The notes under the pieces were generated by a model that saw only the letters and a list, made by a program, of their open reading frames with translations, was not told the DNA's origin and searched no databases. From Gammaproteobacteria bacterium (GTDB lineage: Bacteria > Pseudomonadota > Gammaproteobacteria > SZUA-152), in the NCBI GenBank assembly GCA_022340845.1, contig JAJDNG010000084.1, positions 1 through 39,270 on the forward strand: DNA of 39,270 bases, written 5' to 3'. The translations under genes and the position numbers were made by a program. Positions 26,782 to 35,517 of this stretch are shown here, piece after piece. Within the stretch, counting starts at the first letter, position 1. Each line of letters opens with the position of its first letter.

Positions 26782-29172
26782 ATGAAAACGTTAACCGATG
26801 AACAGTTACGCCAAAAACTGGGAGACTATGTAGCTCCGCAGGGCTTATACCAAAAAACCAAAAATATGCCGTTTCTCGGCAAAGTCACTTGCAACGTCAA
26901 TGAACTGGTCGCCGGCTCCTGGCATGAAATCGTGTTGGATTACGAAGTGGGAGCATCGGGCATCGCCGATGGCGCCTGGATCAAAGCCACGTTTAAATTT
27001 TATTCGGATTGGGGCTTGTTTCAAACCAGTGATCCTCAAGCGGCAAACTATGTTAGCGCGGAATATCACGGCGGAGAATTGAGTCCCGGTCAAAGCCCTG
27101 CCACGGTACAGTCGTTGAAAGTCCGGTTCGATCAAAAAGGCCATGAACGACCGTTTCAAAAAGCCGTGATCGTCGACGTGGTGGATGGTTTTATCAAGCC
27201 CGGCGATCATATTGTCATCCGCCTGGGCGACCGCCGCGCGGGCGGCCCGGGCACTCGCGTACAAACCTTTGTGGAAAAAGACTTCGCCTTCCGTTGTTAC
27301 ATTGACCCTCTGGGTACCTCCCGCTTTGCGGCCATTCCCGGTGACATCACCATGGACATTGTGGCCGGTCCGCCGACGTGTCTGGCGTTTGCCGGGCCGC
27401 GTGCGGTAAAACCGGGCGAAAAAGCGGCGCTGCGAATACGTGCCGAAGACCAATGGGGTAACACCTGCTGGAATTGTAGTGAACAAGTGCAGTTAGAATG
27501 GTATGTGCGCGGTGAAAAAATCAACGAGCAGACGACGGTGTTGAACAATGACGGTTGGGCGGTAGCCAAAATCGAGCAATTGCCCGAAGCCACCACCGGA
27601 GAACTGGAAATCCGGGCCACCCTGCCCCAACACCCCGAAGTCCCCGCCAGCCGTTTTTACATCACCTATGACAATCAGTTGCCTTTTCCCCGCAGTTATT
27701 TCGGCGACTTACATGTGCATTCCGATGATACTGTCGGCACTAATGATACCGTTTATAACTTGACCTATGGTCGGGATGTGGCCGGACTGGATGTCCTGGG
27801 TTATACCGCAAATGATTTCCAAATCACTAAAGAACGCTGGAATCACGCGGTGGAATTATGCAATGAATTAAACGTGGAGAATGAATTCGTTTGTTACCCC
27901 GGTACCGAATGGTGCGGAAACTCCTGCGCAGGGGGAGACCATAATGTGGTTTTTTTACACGATCAAACTCCGCTATTTCCCTTTGATAACGAAGGCAATG
28001 TGTGCCGCTCTTTTGAATGGAACGAAGACATGAACAAGGATGTCATTCAATCCGGTGCCTGGCCTTTGGAAGAACTCTGGGCCACCTACGCCCATGACCC
28101 GGAAGGCCATTTATTAATGCCTCACGTGGGCGGCAGGCGTTGTAATCTCGATTGGCATCACCCACAACTGGAACGATTGGTTGAAATAGAGTCGGCCTGG
28201 GGTCACTTCCCCTGGTTATACGAAGAAACCATGCGTCGCGGATACAAACTCGGCGCATCGGCCAATGGCGACGAACACCGCGGGCGCTGCGGCGGCGGAG
28301 TACCGGGCACAGCCGTGTTTGGCACCAAAGGCGGCGTCACCGGGATTATCGCCAACACGCTTAATCGTCAATCCATAGGGCAAGCCTTGCGCGCCCGCCA
28401 CACCTGGGCCACCACCGGTGAACGTTTGGTGGGCATAGCAACCTGCGGCAGTTACCTACAAGGCGATGAATTTTCCCATAAAGGCAATACGCAAATCGCT
28501 TACCGCTTTTTAGGCGATGCCGGCTGGGACGAAATTACCGCGTTCGATCACAGTGGTTGTTTTTACCGGCGCAACCTGCAACAGGAAAGCGGCTTCTCGG
28601 AACGGCGCATACGGGTGCGTTGGGGCGGCGCTCGCATCAAAGACCGTTATCGTTGGGCGGAATGGAAAGGCACTATCTCCGTCGTTAATGGCGTAATCAA
28701 TGACTATAAAGGATATGGATTTGAACACGGCGAGGAAACCTGTTGGCGTACCCATGCCACCGAAATCGGATTTCGCTCGGACACTTACGGTGATGCCGAT
28801 GCCATAGAAATCGATCTCAGTAACCTGGAGCACTGCACCATTCGCATACAAGGCACTATCGACGGTTATGTCAAAGTGGGCGATCCACTAAAAGGCAATC
28901 CCTTTGAACATTGTCCAGAGTTTTGTTGGGAAGTCAGCGGTAAGGCGTTAATGGACAATGTCGACGGCATTATGCGCAAGGAACTGGGTGGCGCACAGCT
29001 TTTTCTCGCGGTGGAACGAATGAGCGATAAAGCCATGCCCAGAGACCTGGCAGGCACCATCGACATCGAAGCGGCCAACGGACCGCATGGTTTTCGGCCG
29101 GTGTATCTGGCGGCCCGGCAAATTGATGACGCCAAGGTCTGGACGTCGGCAATGTTTATTACATTTACATAG
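26782..29172 (+). CDS. DUF3604 family protein (PHP-like putative metal-dependent hydrolase)
   Basis: 796 residues. The start is the ATG at 26782, with AGGAG seven bases upstream; a longer frame from 26740 lacks this. No signal peptide is visible. The N-terminal 300 residues are beta-rich (KVRFDQKGHERPF, AALRIRAEDQWGNTCW). The next region opens with YFGDLHVHSDDTVGTND (Asp309, His311, His313), the PHP-like metal motif of DUF3604, followed by LGYTANDFQI, CYPGTEWCG, GDHNVVFL, LMPHVGGRRCNLDW and ASANGDEHRGR. These give several His/Asp ligands. The C-terminus is again beta-rich. Members of this family are poorly characterised; a hydrolase is inferred. It stands beside an SsuABC-type importer, a Crp-family gene and a porin gene. 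Confidence 0.87.
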   Translation: MKTLTDEQLRQKLGDYVAPQGLYQKTKNMPFLGKVTCNVNELVAGSWHEIVLDYEVGASGIADGAWIKATFKFYSDWGLFQTSDPQAANYVSAEYHGGELSPGQSPATVQSLKVRFDQKGHERPFQKAVIVDVVDGFIKPGDHIVIRLGDRRAGGPGTRVQTFVEKDFAFRCYIDPLGTSRFAAIPGDITMDIVAGPPTCLAFAGPRAVKPGEKAALRIRAEDQWGNTCWNCSEQVQLEWYVRGEKINEQTTVLNNDGWAVAKIEQLPEATTGELEIRATLPQHPEVPASRFYITYDNQLPFPRSYFGDLHVHSDDTVGTNDTVYNLTYGRDVAGLDVLGYTANDFQITKERWNHAVELCNELNVENEFVCYPGTEWCGNSCAGGDHNVVFLHDQTPLFPFDNEGNVCRSFEWNEDMNKDVIQSGAWPLEELWATYAHDPEGHLLMPHVGGRRCNLDWHHPQLERLVEIESAWGHFPWLYEETMRRGYKLGASANGDEHRGRCGGGVPGTAVFGTKGGVTGIIANTLNRQSIGQALRARHTWATTGERLVGIATCGSYLQGDEFSHKGNTQIAYRFLGDAGWDEITAFDHSGCFYRRNLQQESGFSERRIRVRWGGARIKDRYRWAEWKGTISVVNGVINDYKGYGFEHGEETCWRTHATEIGFRSDTYGDADAIEIDLSNLEHCTIRIQGTIDGYVKVGDPLKGNPFEHCPEFCWEVSGKALMDNVDGIMRKELGGAQLFLAVERMSDKAMPRDLAGTIDIEAANGPHGFRPVYLAARQIDDAKVWTSAMFITFT

Positions 29173-29319
29173 AAAAAAGACTTAGGCGGCTTCTGAATAC
29201 GTTCATTCTGAACGATAGCGAAGAGTCTTATACCACGGAACATGCATTCAATCCGGTGGTTAGATTATGGCGAATTGCTTTTGCAATCACGGTATGGACT
29301 TGGTTCAGAGATTCCTTAG

Positions 29320-30429
29320 TCAAAACCCGGCAACCAAACGCAGTCCGGGGATAAATCCTTCCACTGTGCCTGCATTGGGTTCGCGATAATTCTCGCTTAT
29401 ATATTGCAAATCCAACGTCAGTGCCAGAATGCCGGTTGCCACGAACCGATAATACGCCTCGGCAACCAGGGTATGTTCCATATCCAGGTTGCCGCCATTG
29501 ACATGGGCGAAGCCAAACCCAATGTTGTCGTGCGGCCGGCTCCAGAGTCCACCATTGATATCAATACCGCCCGATGCGATGTTTTCATACTCGATGGCCG
29601 CCTCATCATTCTGCCAACCGAAGCGGATGAACGCACCAAACGCTTGCCCCAGCTGTTGATCGAAGGAAAATATAATGCCATTATGCCGCTTTCCGCCCTG
29701 CCCTGTGGGATCTTCGAAATCCGCGCTGGTATTGACCATCGTGGCGCGGTAGTTCCCTTCCCCCAAACCGGTATTAATGTGATACTCCAGTTCGGCTCCG
29801 AAGTAGTTGTACGCATTGCCCGCTTCGTTTTCGCCCACAGCCATGGCAACAGCATGGATTTTAATCGAGTGCCGCTGCCAGGCCACGGCGAGACCCGAAT
29901 CGTAAGATGGAGCGAAAAAATTCGGTCCATTTACTAGCGCCTGGTTCATAAACTGGGTGAATTCGTCGTTGGAATATACGTTTTCATCCAAAAAATCGGT
30001 ACCGTCAATCAGACCAAAATACACGTCCAATTGGTTCGATTCGTTGAACTCGAATTCGTGCTTGTACCAAGCGGTCAAAAGATAATCCCGGTTGCGGCCG
30101 TTGATGTTGCGCACATCGTCTTCCAAGTCCGCCGCCCAAGGCGCCACGCCAAACGGAGAATAGCCGTTGAGGCCGTTGTTGGCGGCAAAACCAAATTTCA
30201 CCGCGAACTCGTCAGCGTCCGTGGGCTTGACCATGACTTCAGGTTGAAACACATACGCCCCATTGGCGGTATCGCCACCCGCATTTGTATCGGACAAACT
30301 TTGATGCTGCCCCATCGCAGCCATAAGTCCCGTGAATTCCACCTCTCCGCTTCCCTCGGCAAATGCGCTTGAATAACCAAGCAGGCCCCATAACGCCACT
30401 GCCATACGGCGCAGTCGAGTGTTGTTCAT
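29320..30429 (-). CDS. Outer-membrane porin, carbohydrate-selective OprB-like
   Basis: 369 residues from the ATG at 30429, with a GGGGAG ribosome site; a 14-residue upstream extension lacks one. A signal peptide (about 1-24, ending AFAE) is followed by a beta-barrel sequence of alternating polar/aromatic strands: EVEFTGLMAAMGQHQS, YVFQPEVMVKP, DEFAVKFGFAAN, QLDVYFGLIDGTDF and LALTLDLQYISENY. It ends in GLRLVAGF with the C-terminal Phe of outer-membrane barrels. The DVYFGLIDGTDFLDEN-type and PNFFAPSYDSGLAVAW segments recall OprB-type porins. It probably admits a small solute; convergence with the DUF3604 gene suggests, without proof, a common substrate. Confidence 0.85.
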   Translation of the reverse strand: MNNTRLRRMAVALWGLLGYSSAFAEGSGEVEFTGLMAAMGQHQSLSDTNAGGDTANGAYVFQPEVMVKPTDADEFAVKFGFAANNGLNGYSPFGVAPWAADLEDDVRNINGRNRDYLLTAWYKHEFEFNESNQLDVYFGLIDGTDFLDENVYSNDEFTQFMNQALVNGPNFFAPSYDSGLAVAWQRHSIKIHAVAMAVGENEAGNAYNYFGAELEYHINTGLGEGNYRATMVNTSADFEDPTGQGGKRHNGIIFSFDQQLGQAFGAFIRFGWQNDEAAIEYENIASGGIDINGGLWSRPHDNIGFGFAHVNGGNLDMEHTLVAEAYYRFVATGILALTLDLQYISENYREPNAGTVEGFIPGLRLVAGF

Positions 30430-30639
30430 ACCGCAATACTCCCCTAATGTGTTCGTTTTAACTGTTGACAAATCAATATCATAAAACCCATGAATAGCAC
30501 AACAGCGAATCTCTTACAACGATACGCCGCATGGCTAGAGCCAAAACAGACACGAAGCATCGTATAAACGAGCAAATATAATGAGAATTGGCAAGAAAAC
30601 AAACCGGGTTCGGGCCGCTTAGCACTGGCTTCTTGTTTT

Positions 30640-30981
30640 CTATTCCATCAAAGTGGCAATGGTCTCTGCAGTTTTTTTATTGATAACCAACTGCACTTCA
30701 CAGTATTCGGTGTTTTTATCGACAGGGGTTGGATCATCCGCGCAACTGCAACCGGCGATGACACCGGAATAAAATATTCCAGCTTTCGCATAAATAAAAT
30801 CTGCATCGTCTGAAACATCGATCACCATAACACTGCGCGCGTCGTCTAACGCATAACTGCTCGTGGACAAACCCTGTTGCAAAGGTAGTTGGTCAATGGA
30901 AAGCTGTTCCATTTCCTGTTTGAGTACCTGCTTAAACTCAGGTGAACCGAAAGCATTTATCGATTGCGCGAGTCGTATCAT
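30640..30981 (-). CDS. Uncharacterised 113-residue protein with Cys motif
   Basis: 113 residues; AAGGAG precedes the ATG at 30981. The first half is helical (FKQVLKQEMEQLSIDQLPLQQ), and the second half is beta-rich with VMVIDVSDDADFIYAKAGIFYSGVIAG and then CSCADDPTPVDKNTEYCE, which holds three Cys that could bind a metal. No signal peptide. I do not recognise a named family. It is transcribed away from the biosynthetic cluster, and the 389 bases between the two hold both promoters. Confidence 0.72.
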   Translation of the reverse strand: MIRLAQSINAFGSPEFKQVLKQEMEQLSIDQLPLQQGLSTSSYALDDARSVMVIDVSDDADFIYAKAGIFYSGVIAGCSCADDPTPVDKNTEYCEVQLVINKKTAETIATLME

Positions 30982-31370
30982 GCGTCGTACTCCTTACATC
31001 CGATTGCTACATATTTACTCTTTCTGTTAACCAATTGAAGTATAGCGAATAATCAGTGCAATTTTAAGAGACGATTATATCGTGAATATAACGTGATATT
31101 AAAAAGGTAGGCGGCTACCTCCAGAGCGACAATGATACGTATCAACCAGGTTCTTGATACATTTGATAACACTTAAGTCGGATGCGCAGAACTTCCGATA
31201 TCACATAAAATCGTTTGAGACTAATACGGGCATAGCGAGGTTCAGCTAAACCCTTTTAAGAGAAATGTATTAATTTAAAAAAAACATAAACCATGTTTGT
31301 GGGTGAGGTGTCGAAATAGCCAGAAACAGCGGATCAAAAATGCTAACTGGTTTATAACAGGTTAAAAACA
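30982..31370. other. Promoter region upstream of the biosynthetic cluster
   Basis: 389 bases without coding potential. It contains a small hairpin, GGTAG-GCGG-CTACC, at 31106-31119 and the palindrome TGATACGTATCA at 31133-31144. TTGATACATTTGATAAC follows 13 bases later and repeats the TGATA half-site. Likely the main control region of the cluster. Confidence 0.45.
31133..31144. promoter_or_regulatory. TGATACGTATCA palindrome, candidate operator
   Basis: A perfect 12-base palindrome about 230 bases upstream of the first gene of the cluster, with a further TGATA half-site shortly downstream (around 31158). The regulator is unknown and no regulator gene lies in the cluster. Confidence 0.35.
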
Positions 31371-32339
31371 ATGACATTGCCAGACATTTATATAAGCAAT
31401 ATCGGATATGCTTTGGGAAATATTCGCCAAACTTTAGAATTCAGTCATGTCAATGGATTGACATACTCCAGCACCGAATTGCTGACCGATTCGGGATTTC
31501 ATTTTCATCATATGTGTAATGCCGCACAGTCTACTTATGACTTGGCCCGGGCCGCGGTTGACAATTTGCTGACCTCAGGCGGGACAGGTTGTGAGAGTAT
31601 CCACGGCATACTCTATGCGACATGCCTCACTTGTAACGGTAACCTGGGCGCCTGGCAGGACTTCAAACAAAGCGGTGATGTTAAACACTTGATGGATTTC
31701 CCAGCCAGCCACTTGCAAGCGGACTTCGGTCTGGAAAACGCGTTTCTTATGGGAATCAACCAGACGGCATGCACCAGTCTACTGAGTACGTTGCGCACCG
31801 CTAAAGCGTTGTTGAGTTCGGAATCGCATCTTGAACAATTACTGTGTTTGACTGCTGACCGGTTCCCGCCAGGCGCCAAATACGAGCAAACCTACAATTT
31901 GATATCCGATGGCGCCGCCGCTTGTGTGGTCAGCCGCCATGGAGGCCGGGTGAAAATTCTGGATGCGCATCACATTAGTAATGGCGTCATGGCCCAAGCC
32001 AGTGACGATGAGACGGCGGGCTTTTATTTTAATTACTCCTACCGCGTAATCGACGAATTATTGAAACGCAATCAGCTCAGTATTAACGACATTGACTGGA
32101 TAGTGCCACAAAACACCAACATAAAAGCCTGGGAAGTACTTTCCAGTATTTTGCGCTTCGACTACCAAAAAGTGTTAACACCTACGCGTGAAGACATCGG
32201 CCACTGCATCAGCGGTGACAATATCATCAACTTGAAACACGCCGACGACAATGGAACCTTCCAGCCAGGCGATAAGATCCTGCTCCCCATGGCCGGGTTT
32301 GGATTGAACTGGTCATGCGTGTTGTTGGAAAAAGTCTAA
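31371..32339 (+). CDS. Beta-ketoacyl-ACP synthase III-like protein, altered catalytic residues
   Basis: 322 residues, the length of FabH. The thiolase fold is visible: the Cys loop GINQTACTSLLS (128-139) with Cys134, LISDGAAACVVSR (177-189), DIDWIVPQNTN (240-250) and EDIGHCISGDNIINL (274-288). In FabH the other two catalytic residues are His (PHQAN) and Asn (GNTSAAS). By eye the His becomes Gln247, while the Asn position is His278, so the triad appears changed. FabH-like proteins of secondary metabolism condense acyl chains or act as acyltransferases. First gene of the nine-gene cluster, followed after 14 bases by the AurF-like gene. Confidence 0.85.
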   Translation: MTLPDIYISNIGYALGNIRQTLEFSHVNGLTYSSTELLTDSGFHFHHMCNAAQSTYDLARAAVDNLLTSGGTGCESIHGILYATCLTCNGNLGAWQDFKQSGDVKHLMDFPASHLQADFGLENAFLMGINQTACTSLLSTLRTAKALLSSESHLEQLLCLTADRFPPGAKYEQTYNLISDGAAACVVSRHGGRVKILDAHHISNGVMAQASDDETAGFYFNYSYRVIDELLKRNQLSINDIDWIVPQNTNIKAWEVLSSILRFDYQKVLTPTREDIGHCISGDNIINLKHADDNGTFQPGDKILLPMAGFGLNWSCVLLEKV

Positions 32340-32353
32340 CTAAAGCACACAAT

Positions 32354-33226
32354 ATGGAAACTGAAATGGAAAACGTCATCGCTCTGTCGCAAAAGCTCAG
32401 TAAAGCCTCGGTCAAACGCTACAGCAATCCGTACCTGGAATTTGATTGGCCGGATTCACTGCCGCAAGACGGTTGGTTTTTCTCGCCGGAGTTATCGTCA
32501 CTTTATGCTACACCGGTATACAACACTTTGTCCGAAGCACAGAAAAAACGCCTGGCCTTTTGGGAGTTAGTGAATTTTTTCAGTCTCAACATTCACGGCG
32601 AAAAAGCCTTATTGCAAGGTCTTTCCCAACGCTTGTATTCGCATTGGCCAGCGGAAATATCCGATTATCTGCATCACTTTCTGGGCGAAGAAAATAAACA
32701 CATGACACTGTTCGGAACGTTTTGCTCTCGTTACGCCAATAAAATCTATCCATCCAAAGCATATTCATTGAAAGAAGAACAAGTGCACAGCGTGGAAGAT
32801 TTTCTATTTTTTGCCCGGGTGGTCATTTTCGAAGAATTCGTCGACTTCTACAATCTTTATATGGCCAAGGACGATCGCCTGCACTCGTTGTGCAGGGCCA
32901 TCAATCAATACCACCATAATGACGAAAGTCGGCACCTGGCGTTTGGCCGTAAAATCACGCAACAATTGTATGCAGCCAACTCTGAGGACTGGGGGCAGGA
33001 CACAATCAACAGCATTCGCCGCTATCTAGGCGATTACATTCAAGCGACCTGGAAAGAGTATTACAACCCCTGGGTATACAAGGATGCCGGCTTGAGTGAC
33101 TACTATGAAACCTATCTCACCGCGTGGCGGCACAAAAACCAGCAACAACTGCGGCATAAAATCAGTGCCCATTGTTTGGAATTTTTTGTCAACAGCGGGA
33201 TATTTGCAGAGGAACCCGTACTATGA
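32354..33226 (+). CDS. AurF-like diiron oxygenase
   Basis: 290 residues from the ATG at 32354; an ATG at 32315 would overlap the preceding gene. The length and residue pattern match the AurF/CmlI family, which N-oxygenates arylamines or hydroxylates carrier-bound substrates with a diiron site. The candidate ligands are Glu83 (NIHGEKALL), Glu113 and His116 (EENKHM), Glu160 (VIFEEF), His187, Glu191 and His194 (HHNDESRH). The spacings 160-187-191-194 equal those of AurF Glu196-His223-Glu227-His230, so all seven ligands appear present. Soluble, no signal peptide. It is translationally coupled (ATGA) to the carrier protein gene, so a carrier-bound substrate is possible. Confidence 0.87.
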   Translation: METEMENVIALSQKLSKASVKRYSNPYLEFDWPDSLPQDGWFFSPELSSLYATPVYNTLSEAQKKRLAFWELVNFFSLNIHGEKALLQGLSQRLYSHWPAEISDYLHHFLGEENKHMTLFGTFCSRYANKIYPSKAYSLKEEQVHSVEDFLFFARVVIFEEFVDFYNLYMAKDDRLHSLCRAINQYHHNDESRHLAFGRKITQQLYAANSEDWGQDTINSIRRYLGDYIQATWKEYYNPWVYKDAGLSDYYETYLTAWRHKNQQQLRHKISAHCLEFFVNSGIFAEEPVL

Positions 33227-33486
33227 GTCAGGAACAAGACATCAAAAACCGCTTAAGCCGTTGGGTGGCGCAACAAAGTTCGGACTATCAGCAAGACTCG
33301 GTGCCTTTTGATTTAGCAATTATCGAGCAGCGAATTATTACTTCCGTGCAAATCATGGAATTGATTCTATTTCTGGAACACTTGCGCGGTGAACCCATCA
33401 ATCCCATGCATATAAAACCCGGCGCATTTTCCAGCATCGATTCCATCTACCAGCACTTTTTTAGCGAAGATCAAGCGTATGCCTGA
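33223..33486 (+). CDS. Carrier protein, probable aminoacyl acceptor
   Basis: 87 residues. The ATG overlaps the AurF-like stop codon (ATGA), so translation is coupled. The second helix entry reads RIITSVQIMELILFLEHLRG (38-57), which fits the ACP phosphopantetheine site with Ser41 in place of the usual DSL Ser. Helices before and after (DIKNRLSRWVAQ, SIDSIYQHFF) fit a four-helix carrier. It has the EQRIITS-vqimELILF pattern I associate with carriers next to amino acid:[carrier protein] ligases, and that ligase gene follows with an 8-base overlap. It is probably loaded with an amino acid instead of a fatty acid. Confidence 0.85.
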   Translation: MSQEQDIKNRLSRWVAQQSSDYQQDSVPFDLAIIEQRIITSVQIMELILFLEHLRGEPINPMHIKPGAFSSIDSIYQHFFSEDQAYA

Positions 33487-34405
33487 ATTGACGAGCACTA
33501 CATTGACGACCACTGAATTAGCGACCATAACGCCTCGCCACACCCACACGCCCGACTGTTGCACGCCTTTGCATACATTCGGACAGACCGCCCTCAATGG
33601 CGCATGGTTGCAAGCTCATCACAGCATCGATGCGGCATTCCTGGCACTGGCCAACCAATTGAATGCGACGGAATATCAATTCCCCAGTTTCATCCACGCG
33701 ACGGACTTGCGCAAAATGGATTATTTGCACTCGTTTCCGCAACACGCAACCTTTCCCCAGGTATTGCAAGCCAGCGATGACAACCTCCAGCACTTTCGCA
33801 GCGGTGAATTGATAAACGAACAAGACGAAATACAACTGGCAAATATGGCAGCACCCAAAGCCATATTAACTCCAGCGGCTTGTTATCACTTTTACATCAA
33901 TTTTCAGAAACAGAATTTCACCCACACTCGGCTATTTACCACCAAGAACAATTGCTACCGCCATGAAACGGAGTATGTCCCATTGGAACGTCAATGGAGT
34001 TTTACCATGCGGGAGATTGTTTGCATTGGCGAAGAAACTGAAGTGCAGCAGTTTGTGAGCGACATGAAGACGCGGTTATCGCGGCTGTTTTCCCGCCTGG
34101 AGATGCCCATTCAATGGCAGACGGCGCAAGATCCTTTTTTCGATCCAGGCAATAATCCCAAACATTTATTGCAAACACTACACCCGAATAAACATGAAAT
34201 GGTGTTCGACGACCGGCTGGCGTTGGGCTCCGCCAACTACCATCGTAGTTATTTTGGCGAGATATTTGATATTCGCTACATGCAATCCAACGCCCATTCG
34301 GCCTGTATTGCTTTTGGTATTGAACGCTGGCTGGCGGCATTTTCTGCGAGCTTTGGTGACAACCCGAGCACCTGGCCGCTGAAATTATTGGAGGGGATAG
34401 AATGA
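33479..34405 (+). CDS. Amino acid:[carrier protein] ligase (SerRS-like)
   Basis: 308 residues, the size of the stand-alone aa:CP ligases, which are truncated atypical seryl-tRNA-synthetase homologues. They activate glycine or alanine (some relatives others) as the adenylate and load the phosphopantetheine arm of a carrier, not a tRNA. Key segments: LTPAACYHFY (130-139), RQWSFTMREIVCIG (171-184, motif 2) and HSACIAFGIERWLAAF (273-288, motif 3). The likely zinc ligands Cys135, Glu179 and Cys276 match Cys131, Glu176 and Cys279 of the Bradyrhizobium enzyme in nature and approximate spacing. No tRNA-binding arm is visible. The ATG overlaps the carrier gene, its probable partner; the stop overlaps the SDR start (ATGA). 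Confidence 0.9.
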   Translation: MPELTSTTLTTTELATITPRHTHTPDCCTPLHTFGQTALNGAWLQAHHSIDAAFLALANQLNATEYQFPSFIHATDLRKMDYLHSFPQHATFPQVLQASDDNLQHFRSGELINEQDEIQLANMAAPKAILTPAACYHFYINFQKQNFTHTRLFTTKNNCYRHETEYVPLERQWSFTMREIVCIGEETEVQQFVSDMKTRLSRLFSRLEMPIQWQTAQDPFFDPGNNPKHLLQTLHPNKHEMVFDDRLALGSANYHRSYFGEIFDIRYMQSNAHSACIAFGIERWLAAFSASFGDNPSTWPLKLLEGIE

Positions 34406-35517
34406 GCGAATCCGTATTGATTACCGGCGCCGATGGCTACTTCGGCAAGCTACTCACGGAAAAATATTTAAGCCACACCGATAACCGCATGCTGTTGTGG
34501 GTTCGTGCGCAAGACCGGACCGAATACGACAGTAAATGCGAGCAACTGCGTAAAACTTACGCTGTGCACAAAAATAGAATTCACTTTCACGGAGGCGACT
34601 TACAAAGTCTTGAACCTTTTTCCACCATCAATCCTTCTGAAGTGAAAGCGATTGTCCACACCGCGGCCATCACCCGTTTTAACGTGGAAGAATCATTGGC
34701 TAATGAAGTCAATCGCGAAGGTACACGCAAAACCGCAATGTTTGCCCATCGCTGCCGCGGACTCGAACAGTTTGCCTTTATCAGTACCATATACAGTTCC
34801 GGTCTGGCGCCCGGTTGTGTATCGGAAACCGCCGTCAGTCCAACCGGTCCGTTTGCCAACCACTATGAACGCAGTAAAAGCGAGGCCGAACACTTGATAC
34901 AAACGCAATTCCCGGATTTGCCGTGGAGCATTTATCGCGCCGCCACTATTATTGCCGATGACGATAGCGGCAAAGTGGTGCAATACAATGTGTTTCACAA
35001 CACCATGCGTTTGTTTTTCCACGGCTTGATTTCACTGCTGCCGGGATACCACACAACGCCCATCTATTTGACCACCGGCCGTTCCACTATTGATTCAATA
35101 TTTGAGATACTTTCCGCGCAACAAACGCAACAAAGCATCTACAACCTGTGTTACGGACGCGACACCGCAATGACCTTGGGCGAACTCATTGATCGAGTAT
35201 TCAACAATTTTGCGCGTGATCCGGACTTCCACAAAAAACGTATCCTTAAACCCTTGTTTACCGATCTGGATGCGTTTGAATCCCTGGCATCGGTTTTAAA
35301 AGGACTCAGTGGCGCCGTCGTAAAACAAGCCCTGGAGAGTATACGGCCGTTCGCCCAGCAACTGTTCATTGAAAAAGATGTCGCCAACCAACAGTTGCTT
35401 TGCGCCACTCCCGGCTACCCGATACCGGATATGCCAGTGTTAATCGATAACGTCATTCAGCACCTCATGCAGACCAAGTGGGGTCGGGAAACCATGCCAG
35501 GGAATCAACGCCAGTGA
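34402..35517 (+). CDS. Extended SDR, thioester-reductase-like
   Basis: 371 residues. N-terminal Rossmann motif TGADGYFG (8-15) for NAD(P)H, the catalytic Ser/Thr region FISTIYSSG (127-134) and YERSK (Tyr155, Lys159). The region AITRFNVEESLANEVNREGT and the Y-motif context resemble the NAD-binding-4 thioester reductase (fatty acyl reductase or NRPS R domain) branch. It could release the carrier-bound intermediate as an aldehyde, or reduce a keto group; the sequence does not decide this. The start overlaps the ligase stop (ATGA). A 124-base gap with short direct repeats (AGTAATGT) separates it from the next gene, so a second promoter is possible there. Confidence 0.85.
   Translation: MSESVLITGADGYFGKLLTEKYLSHTDNRMLLWVRAQDRTEYDSKCEQLRKTYAVHKNRIHFHGGDLQSLEPFSTINPSEVKAIVHTAAITRFNVEESLANEVNREGTRKTAMFAHRCRGLEQFAFISTIYSSGLAPGCVSETAVSPTGPFANHYERSKSEAEHLIQTQFPDLPWSIYRAATIIADDDSGKVVQYNVFHNTMRLFFHGLISLLPGYHTTPIYLTTGRSTIDSIFEILSAQQTQQSIYNLCYGRDTAMTLGELIDRVFNNFARDPDFHKKRILKPLFTDLDAFESLASVLKGLSGAVVKQALESIRPFAQQLFIEKDVANQQLLCATPGYPIPDMPVLIDNVIQHLMQTKWGRETMPGNQRQ

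Noticed and set aside
26845-27486. 213-residue open frame on the minus strand
   Set aside because: Antisense to the DUF3604 gene, with Arg-rich, shadow-like composition and no ribosome site.
29200-29214. CGTTCA/TGAACG hairpin after the DUF3604 gene
   Set aside because: Only six pairs and no T-run; a terminator could not be supported.
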